From DYRB01 sp963802205 (GTDB lineage: Bacteria > Pseudomonadota > Gammaproteobacteria > Chromatiales > Chromatiaceae), in assembly GCA_963802205.1 (NCBI GenBank), contig CAWDHW010000004.1, positions 153,499 to 217,498 of the forward strand: 64,000 nt of DNA, read 5' to 3'. Below, piece by piece: positions 7,517 to 16,294 of the stretch. The notes beneath the pieces are model-generated. The model was not told the origin of the DNA and ran no database searches. It worked only from the letters and a program-made list of their open reading frames with translations. The stretch's first letter is position 1. The number at the start of each line of letters is the position of its first letter. The position numbers and the translations under genes are program-made.

Positions 7517-9783
7517 TCGCGCAGCCGGCGCTTGCCGGGGTGGTACGCGGCGACGAGATACAGAGCCAGGATGCGCCAACCCTGGCCGCAGCCACCTATT
7601 GGAACCTGATCCTCAAACACCGTTGGGGCATCATCGGGCTTGCAGTGGCCGTCGGTCTGTTGGCAACCCTGTTTGCCTACTCCCTGGAGCCGGTCTACAG
7701 GGCCGAGGGGACCCTATTACTGGATAGTAAGCGCAAGGGCTTCAGCCCGGTTCATCAGGAACAGGGAGATAGCGGCTGGATGTCGTACTTCGACAGCCAA
7801 AATTTTATGCAGACCCAGATCCTTCTGATCAGGTCGCGCGCCTTGGCCGAGGCTGTCGTCGATCGTCTGAAACTGTGGGAGCATCCCGAGTTCGATCCGC
7901 GTCAGGTTAAGCCCCGCTGGGCCAGAGTTCAATTCGATTGGCGGGCGTGGTTCCCGGACATCCTGCCTGCTGACGAGCCTGCTTCTGTGCCGACGGAGGC
8001 CGAGGCACGGGACCAAGCCATTGCGGCGGTGCTAGGTGGCGTCAAGGTCGAATTGGTCCCGGACTCGGACATGCTCAAATTGGGCTTCTCGGCCCACGAT
8101 CCGAAACTCGCTGCCCGCATCGCCAACGCCTACGCCGATGCCTACGTGGAGATGGGCCTGGAGACTCGACTTCAAGCGGTCAGCAAAGCGGCGACTTGGC
8201 TTACAGGGCGCCTGGAGGGGATGCGCGCGAAGGTCGATGCCTCGGAACGTAAGCTCCAGGAGTTTCGCGAGGCAGAAGGGCTGGTGGACATGGGGGGCTC
8301 GGATCTCGTCGATAAGCAATTCGCTGGTCTGGCGGATCGTGTGATCGAGGCCCGCACGAGGCGGGACGATCTGCACGGGCTCTACGACCAGATCCAACGG
8401 GCTGGGAAGCTGTCCAGCGCCGAGTTGGCGGCCCACCCGACCCTCGCCCGCAACTCGACCATCCAGGCGCTCAAGTCGTCCGAATTGCAGGCAGAGAGGG
8501 AGGTCTCCGAGCTGGCAAAGCGCTATGGCCCACAGCACCCCAAGATGGTGGCTGCGCGCACCGACCTCGAGACGGTCCGGGGAAGGCTCACCACCGAGAT
8601 CGGTAACGCCGTGTCTGGTGTGCGAAAGGAACTGGATATCGCGCGTGCCCAGGCCGACACGCTGGAGGCGGAACTGGCGGCGACCAAGAGCGACGCCCAG
8701 GATGCCAACCGCAAGGAGTTCACCCTACGCGCCCTCAAGCGCGATGTGGAGTCGGACCGTCAACTCTATGATCTCTTCCTCACGCGCTTTAAGGAGACCA
8801 ACCTCGGCACGGATGTGGAGTCTACCAATGCGCGCATCATCGACGCCGCCATGGTTCCGGGGGCGCCGATCGAACCCAAGGTTCGCCGCATTGTGGCGTT
8901 AGCGGTGCTCTTCGCGCTGCTCGTCGGGGTGGGGTTGGCCTTCGTGATGGAGTACCTCGACAACACCCTCAAGAGTGGTCAGGACGTGGAGGAGGCCCTG
9001 CTCTTACCCATGCTTGGGACCGTGCCCCTTCTGAGCGGTCGGCGACGCCGCAAGTCGGTCCCGGAGCGTAGCTTCGTGGAACAGCCGAAGTCCGAGTTTG
9101 CCGAGGCCGTCCGAACGGTGCGTACCGGTGTGGTACTGTCCGGCATCGATGCCCCACATCGGGTGATCCTGGTCACCTCAAGCGTTCCCGGGGAGGGCAA
9201 GACCACCATCGCCATCAATCTGGCGATGGCCATGGGTGCCCTGGATAAGGTCCTGTTGATCGATGCCGATATGCGTCGTTCTTCCGTCGGCAGCAAGTTT
9301 GGGCTCCCGACGGATGCACCGGGGCTTTCCAACCTTGTGGCGGGTACGGCCGACGAGGCCGCCTGTATTCATCGTATCGAGGAGGGGGGCATCGATGTCA
9401 TACCCGCCGGCCTGATCCCGCCAAATCCGCTGGAGTTGCTGTCGTCGCGCCGGTTTGTAGAGGTGCTGGAGACGCTGCGCGGGCGCTACGACCGCATCGT
9501 CGTGGATTCGGCCCCGGCACAGGCGGTGAGCGATTCCCTCATCCTGTCAAAGGCGTGCGATGCCGTCGTTTTCGTGGTCCGCTCCGATGGGACGCCCTTG
9601 CCATTGGTGCAGATGGCTATCAAGCGGCTCCGGCAGGTTGGGGCGCCGCTGATTGGGGCCGTTCTCAATCAGTTCGACAGCCAACGCGGGGCCAAATATG
9701 GCCACTACCACTACGGTAAGTACCGCCGCTATGCCTATTCGTACAATACCTATTCCAATTACTACCAACAGGGGAAGGACTGA
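7513..9783 (+). CDS. Polysaccharide co-polymerase with fused BY-kinase
   Basis: 756 residues, starting at a TTG that overlaps the previous stop (TTGA) behind an AAAGGAGAG ribosome binding site. It has an N-terminal Wzz domain with a first helix near residues 40-58, a long coiled-coil region (about 225-440), a second helix near 455-480, then a cytoplasmic kinase: Walker A SVPGEGKTT at 557-565, Walker A' LLIDADMRR and a DSAP motif. The C-terminus is a Tyr-rich cluster with about ten tyrosines in the last 30 residues, the expected autophosphorylation site. It controls chain length and export of the polysaccharide. Confidence 0.93.
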   Translation: MIAQPALAGVVRGDEIQSQDAPTLAAATYWNLILKHRWGIIGLAVAVGLLATLFAYSLEPVYRAEGTLLLDSKRKGFSPVHQEQGDSGWMSYFDSQNFMQTQILLIRSRALAEAVVDRLKLWEHPEFDPRQVKPRWARVQFDWRAWFPDILPADEPASVPTEAEARDQAIAAVLGGVKVELVPDSDMLKLGFSAHDPKLAARIANAYADAYVEMGLETRLQAVSKAATWLTGRLEGMRAKVDASERKLQEFREAEGLVDMGGSDLVDKQFAGLADRVIEARTRRDDLHGLYDQIQRAGKLSSAELAAHPTLARNSTIQALKSSELQAEREVSELAKRYGPQHPKMVAARTDLETVRGRLTTEIGNAVSGVRKELDIARAQADTLEAELAATKSDAQDANRKEFTLRALKRDVESDRQLYDLFLTRFKETNLGTDVESTNARIIDAAMVPGAPIEPKVRRIVALAVLFALLVGVGLAFVMEYLDNTLKSGQDVEEALLLPMLGTVPLLSGRRRRKSVPERSFVEQPKSEFAEAVRTVRTGVVLSGIDAPHRVILVTSSVPGEGKTTIAINLAMAMGALDKVLLIDADMRRSSVGSKFGLPTDAPGLSNLVAGTADEAACIHRIEEGGIDVIPAGLIPPNPLELLSSRRFVEVLETLRGRYDRIVVDSAPAQAVSDSLILSKACDAVVFVVRSDGTPLPLVQMAIKRLRQVGAPLIGAVLNQFDSQRGAKYGHYHYGKYRRYAYSYNTYSNYYQQGKD

Positions 9784-9843
9784 GGGCGCGCGGCCCCCCG
9801 CGGGGCTGCACGCCTGCTGCGGTGCCGTTGCGGTCCGCCGGTC

Positions 9844-10572
9844 GTGAGCAACCGGGCGACGCTCCTGACCCTGTTCCCACTGACCTTGGCCGGGCTCCTT
9901 TGGCTGGCGGTGGGTGCCTTCGCAAGCCTCGCTGCGGCTCGGGGGCAGGTGTTGGCGGATCAGGTCGCGAACCCCGCACCCTCTCAGGCAGATCGACGCC
10001 CAGGCCCGTCCCTGGATCTACGTTTAGCCCAAGCCGGTGAGGCCTATACCTGGGCCGTCTGGCTCGATCCCCTCGATCCCGACCACCGTCAGGGCCTGGC
10101 GCGGGTGCTCGAATTGAAGGCCGCGCGCTTGCCCCCCGGTGACGCCGGCGCCAGGCCCCTTCTGAACCAGGCAGTGGATCTCTACCGTAGCGCCGCCCAG
10201 GCCCGCCCCAGTTGGCCCTATACCTGGTTGTACCTGGCCAGAGTCAAGGCCAGGCTGGGTGCCCTGGACGCGGACTTCGCCTTGGCCTTGGTCAACGCGA
10301 GCCGACGCGGGCCCTGGGATGCGAGGGTTCAGGCTCAACTACTCGAGTTGGCGATCCCCCTTTGGGAATTGCTCAGGCCTGATTCCAGGGACGTGGCGGC
10401 CCTCGCCCTGCAACGTGGAGTGGAGGCTCGACCCGCAGAGGTGCTGGAGATTGCCGTTCGTGCCGGTCGCGCCGACCTGGTTACGCCGCTCGTGCAGGGC
10501 GATGAGGTCCGTGAGGCCCTGTTGCAGAAGTACCTCCGAAAACAGGCTCCCGTCCCCGGGCACGGTGGCTGA
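9844..10572 (+). CDS. Membrane-anchored TPR-like protein of the exopolysaccharide locus
   Basis: 242 residues from a GTG start. One N-terminal hydrophobic segment (TLLTLFPLTLAGLLWLAVGA) is followed by a soluble region rich in Ala, Leu and Arg with helix-pair character (AYTWAVWLDPLDPDHRQG and the repeated SWPYTWLYLARVK), resembling degenerate tetratricopeptide repeats. It abuts the polymerase gene directly (stop immediately before ATG). A scaffold role for the Wzy machinery is inferred from position only. The 60 bases upstream are very GC-rich with a CCCCGCGGGG palindrome. Confidence 0.7.
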   Translation: MSNRATLLTLFPLTLAGLLWLAVGAFASLAAARGQVLADQVANPAPSQADRRPGPSLDLRLAQAGEAYTWAVWLDPLDPDHRQGLARVLELKAARLPPGDAGARPLLNQAVDLYRSAAQARPSWPYTWLYLARVKARLGALDADFALALVNASRRGPWDARVQAQLLELAIPLWELLRPDSRDVAALALQRGVEARPAEVLEIAVRAGRADLVTPLVQGDEVREALLQKYLRKQAPVPGHGG

Positions 10573-12015
10573 ATGATTGGCCTTGATCCCCCCATGCGGG
10601 ACGAGTCACCCCACTCCGGGTCTGTCACACGGGGCGCCGATTACCCCCTCTTCATTGCCCTGGTTGCCCTCCTCGTGTGGGCACCGCTACCGTTGGGGAG
10701 CAACAGGCCATGGTCCTGGGCGCTCATGCAGGGCTGGATTCTTGTTATCGGCGTCCTCTGGTTGCGGGGTGCGGCCCGCGGTCGCTGGTCCGTTACGCCA
10801 GCCCTGCTTCGGGCGCGTTGGATCTTGGCCCTGTCCGGGGCCTGGATTGTCTGGGGGCTGGTGCAGTTAATCCCCCTGCCAGGGAGCCTTTTGGGAGTCG
10901 TGTCGCCGGAAGCCGCTGAGGCCTATTTAGATGCGGCCGTGGCCGGGTGGTTACCCATCACCCTGGATTGGCATGGGTCCTTGATCGCGTGGGTAAGCGG
11001 GGTTGGTTATGTGGCACTGTTTTGCCTGATCCTGCTCCTGGTGCAAGGGCGCCGGCGTTTGTACGCCTTGGCCACCGTCTTGGTGCTGGCCGCCCTGGCG
11101 CAGGCCATGTTTGCCAGCATCCTGGCCTTGAGCGGCAGTCGATTCTTGTTTGGCGACGTAAACTCCTACGCTCATGGCAGCTTTCCCAACCGTAACCACT
11201 TGGCCGGCTTCCTGGAGATGTCCATCGCCCTGGGGATAGGGGTCCTGATGGCGCAACTGGATCCCGATAGAGCGGGCCTGAGCTGGCGTCAGCGCATGCG
11301 CAATGGGATATCGACTCTGCTGGGCAGGAAGACCCGCCTGCGCCTCTATCTGGCCGTCATGGTCGTCACCCTGGTCCTGACCGGGTCGCGCATGGGCAAT
11401 GCCGCCTTCTTCGCGTCCCTCCTCGGTACCTCTCTGGTGGCCCTTTTGTTCTACCGGCGCCTACCGCGGTCCGCCCTGGTCCTGTTGGTGAGTCTGGTGA
11501 TTGTGGATCTGTTCATCCTCGGGAGCTGGTTTGGCTTGGATCGAGTCCGCGAGCGTCTGGAAAAGACGGTGGTGACGCAGGAGGAACGCTATCAGGTCGA
11601 TGTCCAGGGCTTAAGCTACCTGGACGATTTCTGGGTAACCGGGAGTGGGGGAGGGACCTTCGGCGTCGTCTTTCCAACCTATCGCGACCAAGGGCTCGAT
11701 CCCCACCTCTACGTACATGCACATAATGACTACCTGGAGTCGCTGCTGGAATACGGGGTTCTCGGTCTCGTGTTGCCGGGTGGGATCGTCCTTCTGTCGC
11801 TTGGGATGGCCCTGCGCATTCTCTACCGTCGCCGAGACCCATTGCCGCGGGGTATGGCCTTTGCCTCCTTGATGGGCATCATGGCGATGCTCATCCATAG
11901 CACGGCCGACTTCAACCTGCATATTCCCGCCAATGCGGCCCTTTTTGTTGTGCTGATCGCCTTGCCGTGGTTGGGCCTGGATGACGACCATCGGCATGGA
12001 TCACAAGCGCGCTGA
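10573..12015 (+). CDS. Wzy/O-antigen ligase-family membrane protein
   Basis: 480 residues with about ten to twelve hydrophobic segments. Typical O-antigen ligase/polymerase family motifs are FPNRNHLAGFLEM and the periplasmic loop HAHNDYLESLLEYGVLGL. It would polymerise lipid-linked repeat units in the inner membrane. The start is set by the ATG directly after the previous stop. Its 3' end overlaps the convergent WecA-like gene by about 104 bases on paper; see that entry. Confidence 0.88.
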   Translation: MIGLDPPMRDESPHSGSVTRGADYPLFIALVALLVWAPLPLGSNRPWSWALMQGWILVIGVLWLRGAARGRWSVTPALLRARWILALSGAWIVWGLVQLIPLPGSLLGVVSPEAAEAYLDAAVAGWLPITLDWHGSLIAWVSGVGYVALFCLILLLVQGRRRLYALATVLVLAALAQAMFASILALSGSRFLFGDVNSYAHGSFPNRNHLAGFLEMSIALGIGVLMAQLDPDRAGLSWRQRMRNGISTLLGRKTRLRLYLAVMVVTLVLTGSRMGNAAFFASLLGTSLVALLFYRRLPRSALVLLVSLVIVDLFILGSWFGLDRVRERLEKTVVTQEERYQVDVQGLSYLDDFWVTGSGGGTFGVVFPTYRDQGLDPHLYVHAHNDYLESLLEYGVLGLVLPGGIVLLSLGMALRILYRRRDPLPRGMAFASLMGIMAMLIHSTADFNLHIPANAALFVVLIALPWLGLDDDHRHGSQAR

Positions 12016-13144
12016 CAGTCAGGTTTGGGGACCTTGCCGTGCCCCGTCCGGGAGCGACATGACCGCGCGCATCGAAGCGCCTCCAGGCGAGTTCGATGGT
12101 TACGACGTAGACGGCGAACAGGACCAGAAAGGTCCCAAACATCGTGCGGTCCGGAACTCCGTTCTGCTGGGCGAGGTACCCCATGCCGGCGAGGATGCCG
12201 CTCAAGACCAGGGTCAGGGCGACCGATCCGCCCACACCCAGACCCAGGGTTTGAAGGAGGTGGTGCAGGTGCTCCCGATCGGCGAGGAAGGGCGAGCGCC
12301 CCCGGGCCAACCGGCGCAGCATGATGCAGACCGTGTCCATGAGCGGGATGGCCAGCACCCAGAGGGCGGTCACCGGGGCAAGGACCCGATTGGGAGGTTG
12401 GCTCAGATCGACGACGAACCATGCAAGTGCAAACCCCAGGAACAGGCTGCCGGCGTCGCCCATGAAGACCAGGGCGCGGGCGCGCCCGGGTACCCGGATG
12501 TTGTAGGCAAGAAACCCCAGGGTCACGCTCGCCAGGGTCAACAGGAGCGTGCCGTGGACCGGCTCGCCGCCCCCAAAGGCAAGCGTGCCGAGTATCAGGA
12601 ATGCCAGGGCCGCCTGGCCTCCGGCGAGGCCATCGATTCCATCCTGCATGTTCAGGGCGTTCATCACCCCGACGACGGCGAAGAGCGTGAAGGGGATGGC
12701 CCAGGCCCCGGTCTGGACTGTCCAGTCTCCAACCAGCGGTCCCAGATCCAGTAGCGTCTGCTGACCCCAAAGGGCCATCAGCAGACCGGCGCCGATCTGA
12801 GCCGCGAAGCGGGTGTTGGGGTGTAATTCACGGAAGTCGTCGAGCAGCCCGACGATCAGGACGACAGCCGCTCCGGCGAACAGGGGCAAGAAGGGCGACA
12901 CCGGCATAGGGATTGCCAATACGCCGAGATAGAAACCCGCGAACATCGCGATACCCCCCACCAAAGGCACCTCGCCACGGTGTTGCTTGTGGCCGCGAGG
13001 GGTGTCTACGAGCCCGATGCGCCGGGCCAGCGGAGAAAGCAGGATGACCAGGGCCATGGTGGCCAGCAGGCCCACGAGACAGGGGATGACTGCTTGAAGC
13101 AAGGGCGTGCTCAATTCAATGGCATTATGAGACGAATATAGCAA
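11912..13144 (-). CDS. WecA/MraY-family undecaprenyl-phosphate sugar-1-phosphate transferase
   Basis: Ten or so hydrophobic segments with family motifs: LVDTPRGHKQHRGEVPLVGG near the start, LLDDFRELHPN (Asp pair), NALNMQDGIDGLAGG, LVFMGDAGSLFLGF and a DREHLHHLL His motif. It would start polysaccharide assembly on undecaprenyl phosphate and complete the exopolysaccharide locus. The start is uncertain: TTG at 13144 is the longest option, and later TTG codons are possible. The last 35 residues are Arg/Gly/Pro-rich, lack family character and run into the convergent polymerase gene. A frameshift near 12060 giving an earlier stop is plausible. Confidence 0.87.
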   Translation of the reverse strand: MLYSSHNAIELSTPLLQAVIPCLVGLLATMALVILLSPLARRIGLVDTPRGHKQHRGEVPLVGGIAMFAGFYLGVLAIPMPVSPFLPLFAGAAVVLIVGLLDDFRELHPNTRFAAQIGAGLLMALWGQQTLLDLGPLVGDWTVQTGAWAIPFTLFAVVGVMNALNMQDGIDGLAGGQAALAFLILGTLAFGGGEPVHGTLLLTLASVTLGFLAYNIRVPGRARALVFMGDAGSLFLGFALAWFVVDLSQPPNRVLAPVTALWVLAIPLMDTVCIMLRRLARGRSPFLADREHLHHLLQTLGLGVGGSVALTLVLSGILAGMGYLAQQNGVPDRTMFGTFLVLFAVYVVTIELAWRRFDARGHVAPGRGTARSPNLTVSALVIHADGRHPGPTTARRSAQQKGPHWREYAG

Positions 13145-13201
13145 AATTATGGTGATCTGAACAGGACGCCCGGGTTTGCGGCGCCGACGGACCTGTCCCG
13201 T

Positions 13202-14392
13202 TCAGACGGTCGCAAGGGCCTGCAGCAGGTCTTCCTCGATGTCGTCCAGGCTCTCCAGACCGATGGAGAGCCGCACCAGCCCCTCACTGATCCCGTGGTG
13301 ACTGCGTTCTTCCTGCGTATAAGTGGAGTGGGTCATGGATGCCGGATGCTGCGCCAGCGTTTCGCAGTCTCCCAGGCTGACTGCCCGTGTGACCAGGCGC
13401 AGACGATCCATGAAACGCATCCCGGCGGCGTAGCCCCCCTTGAGTTCCAGGGCAATCATGCCGCCCGGGAGCCGCATCTGACGGCGTGCCAGCGCGGCTT
13501 GTGGGAAGTCCGGCAGATCCGGGTAATCGACACGGGCCACCGCAGGATGGCGTTGCAGGGTCTCAGCCAGGACCCTGGCCGAGGCGCAATGACGTTCCAT
13601 GCGCAGTTCCAGTGTCTTGAGCCCGCGAAGGACCAGATAGGCGTCGAGGGCGGAGATGCAGGCCCCCGTCATCTCTTTGATGCCGAAGAAACGGATCTGG
13701 TCGATCAGGTCCCGTGGCCCGATCACGGCCCCGGCCAGCAGGTCTCCGTGCCCCCCGAGGTACTTGGTGGCGGAGTGCACCACCAAATCCGCGCCAAGTT
13801 CCAACGGGCGTTGCAGGTAGGGGGTGCAGTAAGTGTTGTCGACGATGGTGCGGGCGCCGTGCCGCCGGGCAATGGCGCTGATGGCTTCGATATCGATCAA
13901 CCGCATGTTCGGGTTGGTCGGAGACTCGCAGAAGACCACCTTGGTGTCAGGGGTCATGGCGGCGGCCAGTTCCTCCGGCCTCGTGAGGTCCACGAACTGC
14001 ACCCTCACACCGAGTCGTGTCAGCCCGTGTTGCAGGTACCCGAAGGTGCAGCCGTACAGGGTCCGGTCGGCGACGATGGTGTCGCCGGCTTGGATCAGGG
14101 TCCACAGCGTGGCGGTGATGGCGCCCATCCCTGAGGCCGTCGCCAGTCCCGCCTCTCCGCCTTCGAGGCTCGCCAGCCGGGCCTCCAGAACAGAGGCGGT
14201 CGGGTTGCCAACACGGGAGTAGACATAGCCGCTCGACTCGCCGCGGAACCGCCGCTGGCCTTCGGCGATGTCGGGAAAGGCAAAGGTCGAGTTGAGATAC
14301 ACGGGTGGGTTGAGGGCACCCTCATGCTCGAGAGGGTCATAGCCTTCGTGGATGGCTCGGGTGGCAAAGCCCCGGCGCTGGGCATTGGTCAT
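13202..14392 (-). CDS. megL: Methionine gamma-lyase (PLP-dependent, Cys/Met metabolism family)
   Basis: 396 residues, the usual length. It matches methionine gamma-lyase closely: start GFATRAIHEGYDP, active-site loop TLYGCTFGYL containing Y113 and C115 (C116 of the Pseudomonas enzyme marks true lyases), NTYCTPYLQRPLELGADL, PLP lysine K210 in SATKYLGGHGD, and C-terminal SLGDCETLAQHPASMTHS. It would split methionine into methanethiol, ammonia and 2-oxobutyrate. The C115 and overall fit favour lyase over cystathionine gamma-synthase or O-succinylhomoserine sulfhydrylase, but relatives are easily confused. It is a single gene, apparently monocistronic. Confidence 0.85.
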   Translation of the reverse strand: MTNAQRRGFATRAIHEGYDPLEHEGALNPPVYLNSTFAFPDIAEGQRRFRGESSGYVYSRVGNPTASVLEARLASLEGGEAGLATASGMGAITATLWTLIQAGDTIVADRTLYGCTFGYLQHGLTRLGVRVQFVDLTRPEELAAAMTPDTKVVFCESPTNPNMRLIDIEAISAIARRHGARTIVDNTYCTPYLQRPLELGADLVVHSATKYLGGHGDLLAGAVIGPRDLIDQIRFFGIKEMTGACISALDAYLVLRGLKTLELRMERHCASARVLAETLQRHPAVARVDYPDLPDFPQAALARRQMRLPGGMIALELKGGYAAGMRFMDRLRLVTRAVSLGDCETLAQHPASMTHSTYTQEERSHHGISEGLVRLSIGLESLDDIEEDLLQALATV

Positions 14393-14596
14393 AGCTTAAG
14401 TTCCTGGGGGCCTGAGGATCGCCAGGGTAGTCGGGCGGGTGTGGGCGCGCAAGCGGGCTGCCGCCCGACCTTGCCGATGAATCGGGGCGGCAGTCCACCT
14501 TCGGCCGACCCTGAACCATCGCCATGACCGCGCGTTACACCAGCCCCAGGGAAAGGCTCTGTGCGTTGGGTGTTGGCCCAAGCCGAGGGGCCTTCT

Positions 14597-14697
14597 TCCC
14601 CCCCTTTTCAAAGGGGGGCAGGGGGGATTTCTTCGCCTTGGCACCGAGCTAGCCCGCCGCCAATCCCCCCTAACCCCCCTTTATCAAGGGGGGCAAG
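14597..14697. repeat. Pair of inverted GC-rich palindromes (REP-like)
   Basis: Two hairpins face each other: CCCCCCTTTTCAAAGGGGGG at 14599-14618 followed by CAGGGGGGATT, and CCCCCCTTTATCAAGGGGGG at 14674-14693 preceded by AATCCCCCCTAA. The second is the reverse complement of the first with a few changes, including the extra GGGGGG box, so they are an inverted pair like a BIME. They lie in the 487-base gap between megL and queF, which otherwise shows no gene. The family differs from the GTAGGTCGGG type found later in the window. Confidence 0.8.
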
Positions 14698-14879
14698 CCG
14701 TTAGGGCGGCCCGGCTCGGAGCCAACCGTTAACGCAGACAGAGCCCCGGGAAAACGGGGGATCAGCGTCGGTCCCGCGGCGCTTGCGGTCGCGAGCCTGT
14801 CCGGCTGGTACACTGGGCCCACAGAACCACCGGGGCCAGAGGCGCCGGCGGTCCATTCATCACCCGAAGAGTCAATGCC

Positions 14880-15269
14880 ATGCCCAGTGCACCCAGCCGA
14901 GACCTGGAGACCTTCCCCAACCCGCAGCCCGGCCGCGATTACAGCATCCGCATCCGGGTGCCGGAGTTCACCTGCCTGTGCCCAAAGACCGGACAGCCGG
15001 ACTTCGCCGAACTGACGCTGGAATATATCCCCGAAGGGCTCTGTGTCGAACTCAAGGCCCTCAAGCTCTATGTCTGGTCCTACCGTGATGAAGGCGCCTT
15101 CCACGAGGCGGTGACCAACCGCATCCTTGAGGATCTGGTCGCGGCCGTGTCTCCACGGTTCATGCGGCTGACGGCGGACTTCAATGTCCGCGGCGGCATC
15201 TACACCACGGTGGTCTGCGAGCATCGCGCCCCGGGCTGGCAAGCGCCGGAGCGGGTCCAACTTCCCTGA
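14880..15269 (+). CDS. queF: NADPH-dependent 7-cyano-7-deazaguanine reductase QueF
   Basis: 129 residues, the short single-domain form. Catalytic region EFTCLCPKTGQPDFA contains the nucleophile Cys (C34) and Asp D41; the QueF motif ELKALKLYVWSYRDEGAFHE that binds NADPH follows. It reduces preQ0 to preQ1 for queuosine in tRNA. The start ATG at 14880 is the only sensible one. No other queuosine gene is nearby. Confidence 0.95.
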   Translation: MPSAPSRDLETFPNPQPGRDYSIRIRVPEFTCLCPKTGQPDFAELTLEYIPEGLCVELKALKLYVWSYRDEGAFHEAVTNRILEDLVAAVSPRFMRLTADFNVRGGIYTTVVCEHRAPGWQAPERVQLP

Positions 15270-16294
15270 CGGGGCGGGCATCCCGTCTGCACCATCGTCA
15301 TCGACTTAGCCGGCTTCGCCTCAGACCAACGAGGCGTGGGCGTGGGCTTGCCCGCGCCCACGCAAAAAGGCAGCCGCCTTCACAGCGGGAAACCCCCGGC
15401 CATTGTGTAGCGCACAAATTGGCGACTCATTCGTAATGTCCGTAGTCGCCCAAGGAACTCTGGCGCAACACCACCTGTCTCCATCCAGGGCTCTATATTC
15501 AGCCCGTGCCATACGCCTGGATTGTGGTTGCGCGCCTGCGCTGAGCAGCGGCTCGGCGTTATTGTTGGTATTCCGCCGATCCGGCACATCCCAGATATCG
15601 AACGTCAAAATGACAGCCTATTGGACTGATTCCTTAGAACTTTTGTAGAGATTTGCTGCATATTTGATGTCAATCAGGTTAGCCATCCGCTCGATGTGCG
15701 ACTTTATAATTGGTTCAGTCTGTCTTGAATATTGATGCGTATTACGTCACAATCTAAAGATGCCGCGCAATAATACCGCCTAGAAAATTAAAGAACAATA
15801 AACACAGAAATAAAATAAACCTGACCGGTAATGGATATTTATATTATAACGTGTTGCGCATCACACAATTATGATATTTCTGAACCAGGTATTGGAATCT
15901 TACCGAGCCTGAGTCATCTGTTAAGCCTCGCGACGCAAATTTCTTTCTGCAAGAAGGGGTTGTCATAAGCACGTCGTTATTCTTGGGTATCTCACTGATC
16001 CGGAGAATTCCGACCAATCGGGCGCGCCAGTAACACATTCAAGCAGGACGCGCCCGGACCCAGAAAATTTTTCACGGCCCGCGACCTGTCTCAGGCCGAC
16101 GCCCTCTTGGGGCCGTTCGACCAGGGTCGCACCGAGCCCACTCGATTGCCCGTTTTCCGCTTTGCCCCCGGAGCGCCAGCCGCGATGGATGAACACCAGC
16201 GTCCAGGACCGATCAGTCGCCCGTTCGGATCGATCCGGACGGCCGACCCATACACCACAGCCGGTTCGCGTCCTCCAGCCCAGGAGTGTCCACC
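15270..16294. other. Intergenic region, AT-rich in the middle, no gene seen
   Basis: About 1 kb without a convincing gene on either strand. The segment 15640-15990 is clearly lower in GC than its surroundings, with runs such as AAATTAAAGAACAATAAAC. A GC-rich inverted repeat (GCGTGGGCG with CGCGCCCACGC) lies at 15333-15362, and a ribosome binding site AGGAG at 16282-16286 serves the giant gene. It probably holds the promoter of that gene, but I find no well-spaced boxes that I would defend. Confidence 0.5.

Noticed and set aside
15333..15362. Intrinsic terminator after queF
   Set aside because: The hairpin is good but is followed by A residues, not T residues, and lacks a T-run in the other direction as well.
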